Below, piece by piece: positions 21,622 through 21,834 of a stretch of 21,834 nucleotides of DNA; position 1 is the first letter of the stretch; each line of letters opens with the position of its first letter. The translations under genes were made by a program, and so were the position numbers. The notes under the pieces are model-generated. The model ran no database searches. It was not told the origin of the DNA and saw nothing but the letters and a program-made list of their open reading frames with translations. Origin of the DNA: an uncultured Eubacteriales bacterium (lineage in GTDB: Bacteria > Bacillota > Clostridia > Oscillospirales > Oscillospiraceae); the NCBI GenBank assembly GCA_900556935.1, contig USQL01000035.1, positions 1 to 21,834 of the forward strand, written 5' to 3'.

Positions 21622-21834
21622 TTTAGATGGGTTCGGGTTTGGAAAACATGCGGGCAACAGGACTCGAAGACGCTATGGAGCAAACGCCGTCCAGCCGGCG
21701 TTTGGCGGAAGTCCACCGGACTTCCGCATTTAGATGGGTTCGAGTCGGGGAAGCATGCGGGCAACAGGACTCGAATACACTATGGAGCAAACGCCGTCCA
21801 GCCGGCGTTTGGCGGAAGTCCACCGGACTTCCGC
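21622..21834. repeat. Two tandem copies of a 107-bp structured repeat, cut by the window end
   Basis: Copy 1 is 21622-21728 and copy 2 is 21729-21834, missing its last base. Both start TTTAGATGGGTTCG. The copies differ at seven positions, all in the first half; the last 58 bp are identical. Each copy can form three hairpins: one from the TTCG(A/G)GT(C/T) arm and GACTCGAA, one from AAACGCCG / CGGCGTTT (8 bp), and one from GCGGAAGTCC / GGACTTCCGC (10 bp, 3-nt loop). There is no open gene here. More copies may lie beyond the window. Confidence 0.85.

Noticed and set aside
21622..21834. CRISPR array or tRNA gene in the 107-bp repeat (it holds a GGTTCGAGTC segment like a tRNA T-arm)
   Set aside because: There are no short repeats with unique spacers, and the segment pairs with GACTCGAA rather than forming a cloverleaf.

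Overview
The window looks like a chromosomal segment of a strictly anaerobic, GC-rich Clostridia-type Firmicute, probably near Oscillospiraceae (inference; no 16S gene is present). The grounds are strong GGAGG ribosome sites, an Rnf operon in the order C-D-G-E-A-B, a PerR/rubrerythrin/rubredoxin oxygen-defence set, a Firmicute RicT (PSP1) protein, a DegV protein, and a manganese-type pyrophosphatase with CBS/DRTGG domains.

Layout. (1) 1-4343: two leftward genes (one partial, one small membrane protein) face a rightward phosphate module: a Na+/Pi cotransporter with a PhoU-like tail, then an OmpR-type response regulator and a sensor kinase overlapping by ATGA. The divergent intergenic region carries a cluster of TTTAC(A/C) repeats resembling a Pho box, and the module ends in a clear terminator. 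(2) 4351-9513: L-asparaginase, Mn-dependent pyrophosphatase, DNA polymerase III delta-prime and RicT in one direction, starting from a good promoter whose -35 lies in a perfect 9-bp inverted repeat. (3) 9515-10520: a DegV lipid-binding protein with its own promoter and terminator. (4) 10525-15702: the Rnf ferredoxin:NAD+ oxidoreductase operon, with RnfD and RnfG joined in one reading frame and a Cys-rich tail on RnfE; its leader holds several inverted repeats. (5) 15714-17064: a PerR-type repressor with near-consensus promoter and candidate operator, then reverse rubrerythrin and an unannotated 51-residue rubredoxin with a CxC first knuckle.

(6) About 17065-19760 is an AT-rich scar of foreign DNA. 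It holds an antisense fragment of a DNA adenine methyltransferase, an N-terminally cut alpha/beta hydrolase, an intact Xre-type regulator with six membrane helices, a fragment resembling the C-terminus of a mobilization (MobA/MobL-like) protein, and the 3' end of a cupin gene. Both the methyltransferase and hydrolase fragments carry one-base frameshifts in A-runs. (7) 19800-20160: GC-rich hairpins, the 3' end of a lost membrane-protein gene, and an inverted-repeat-rich promoter region for a pair of small helix-turn-helix genes (20161-20909). (8) A leftward sfsA gene, and at the right edge two tandem copies of a 107-bp unit made of three hairpins, cut by the end of the window.

Most of the window is core metabolism. 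The points most worth checking are the RnfD-RnfG fusion, the 107-bp structured tandem repeat, the Cys-rich RnfE tail, the rubredoxin with a shortened knuckle, the palindromes ahead of rnfC, and the patchwork of truncated genes in the AT-rich scar.
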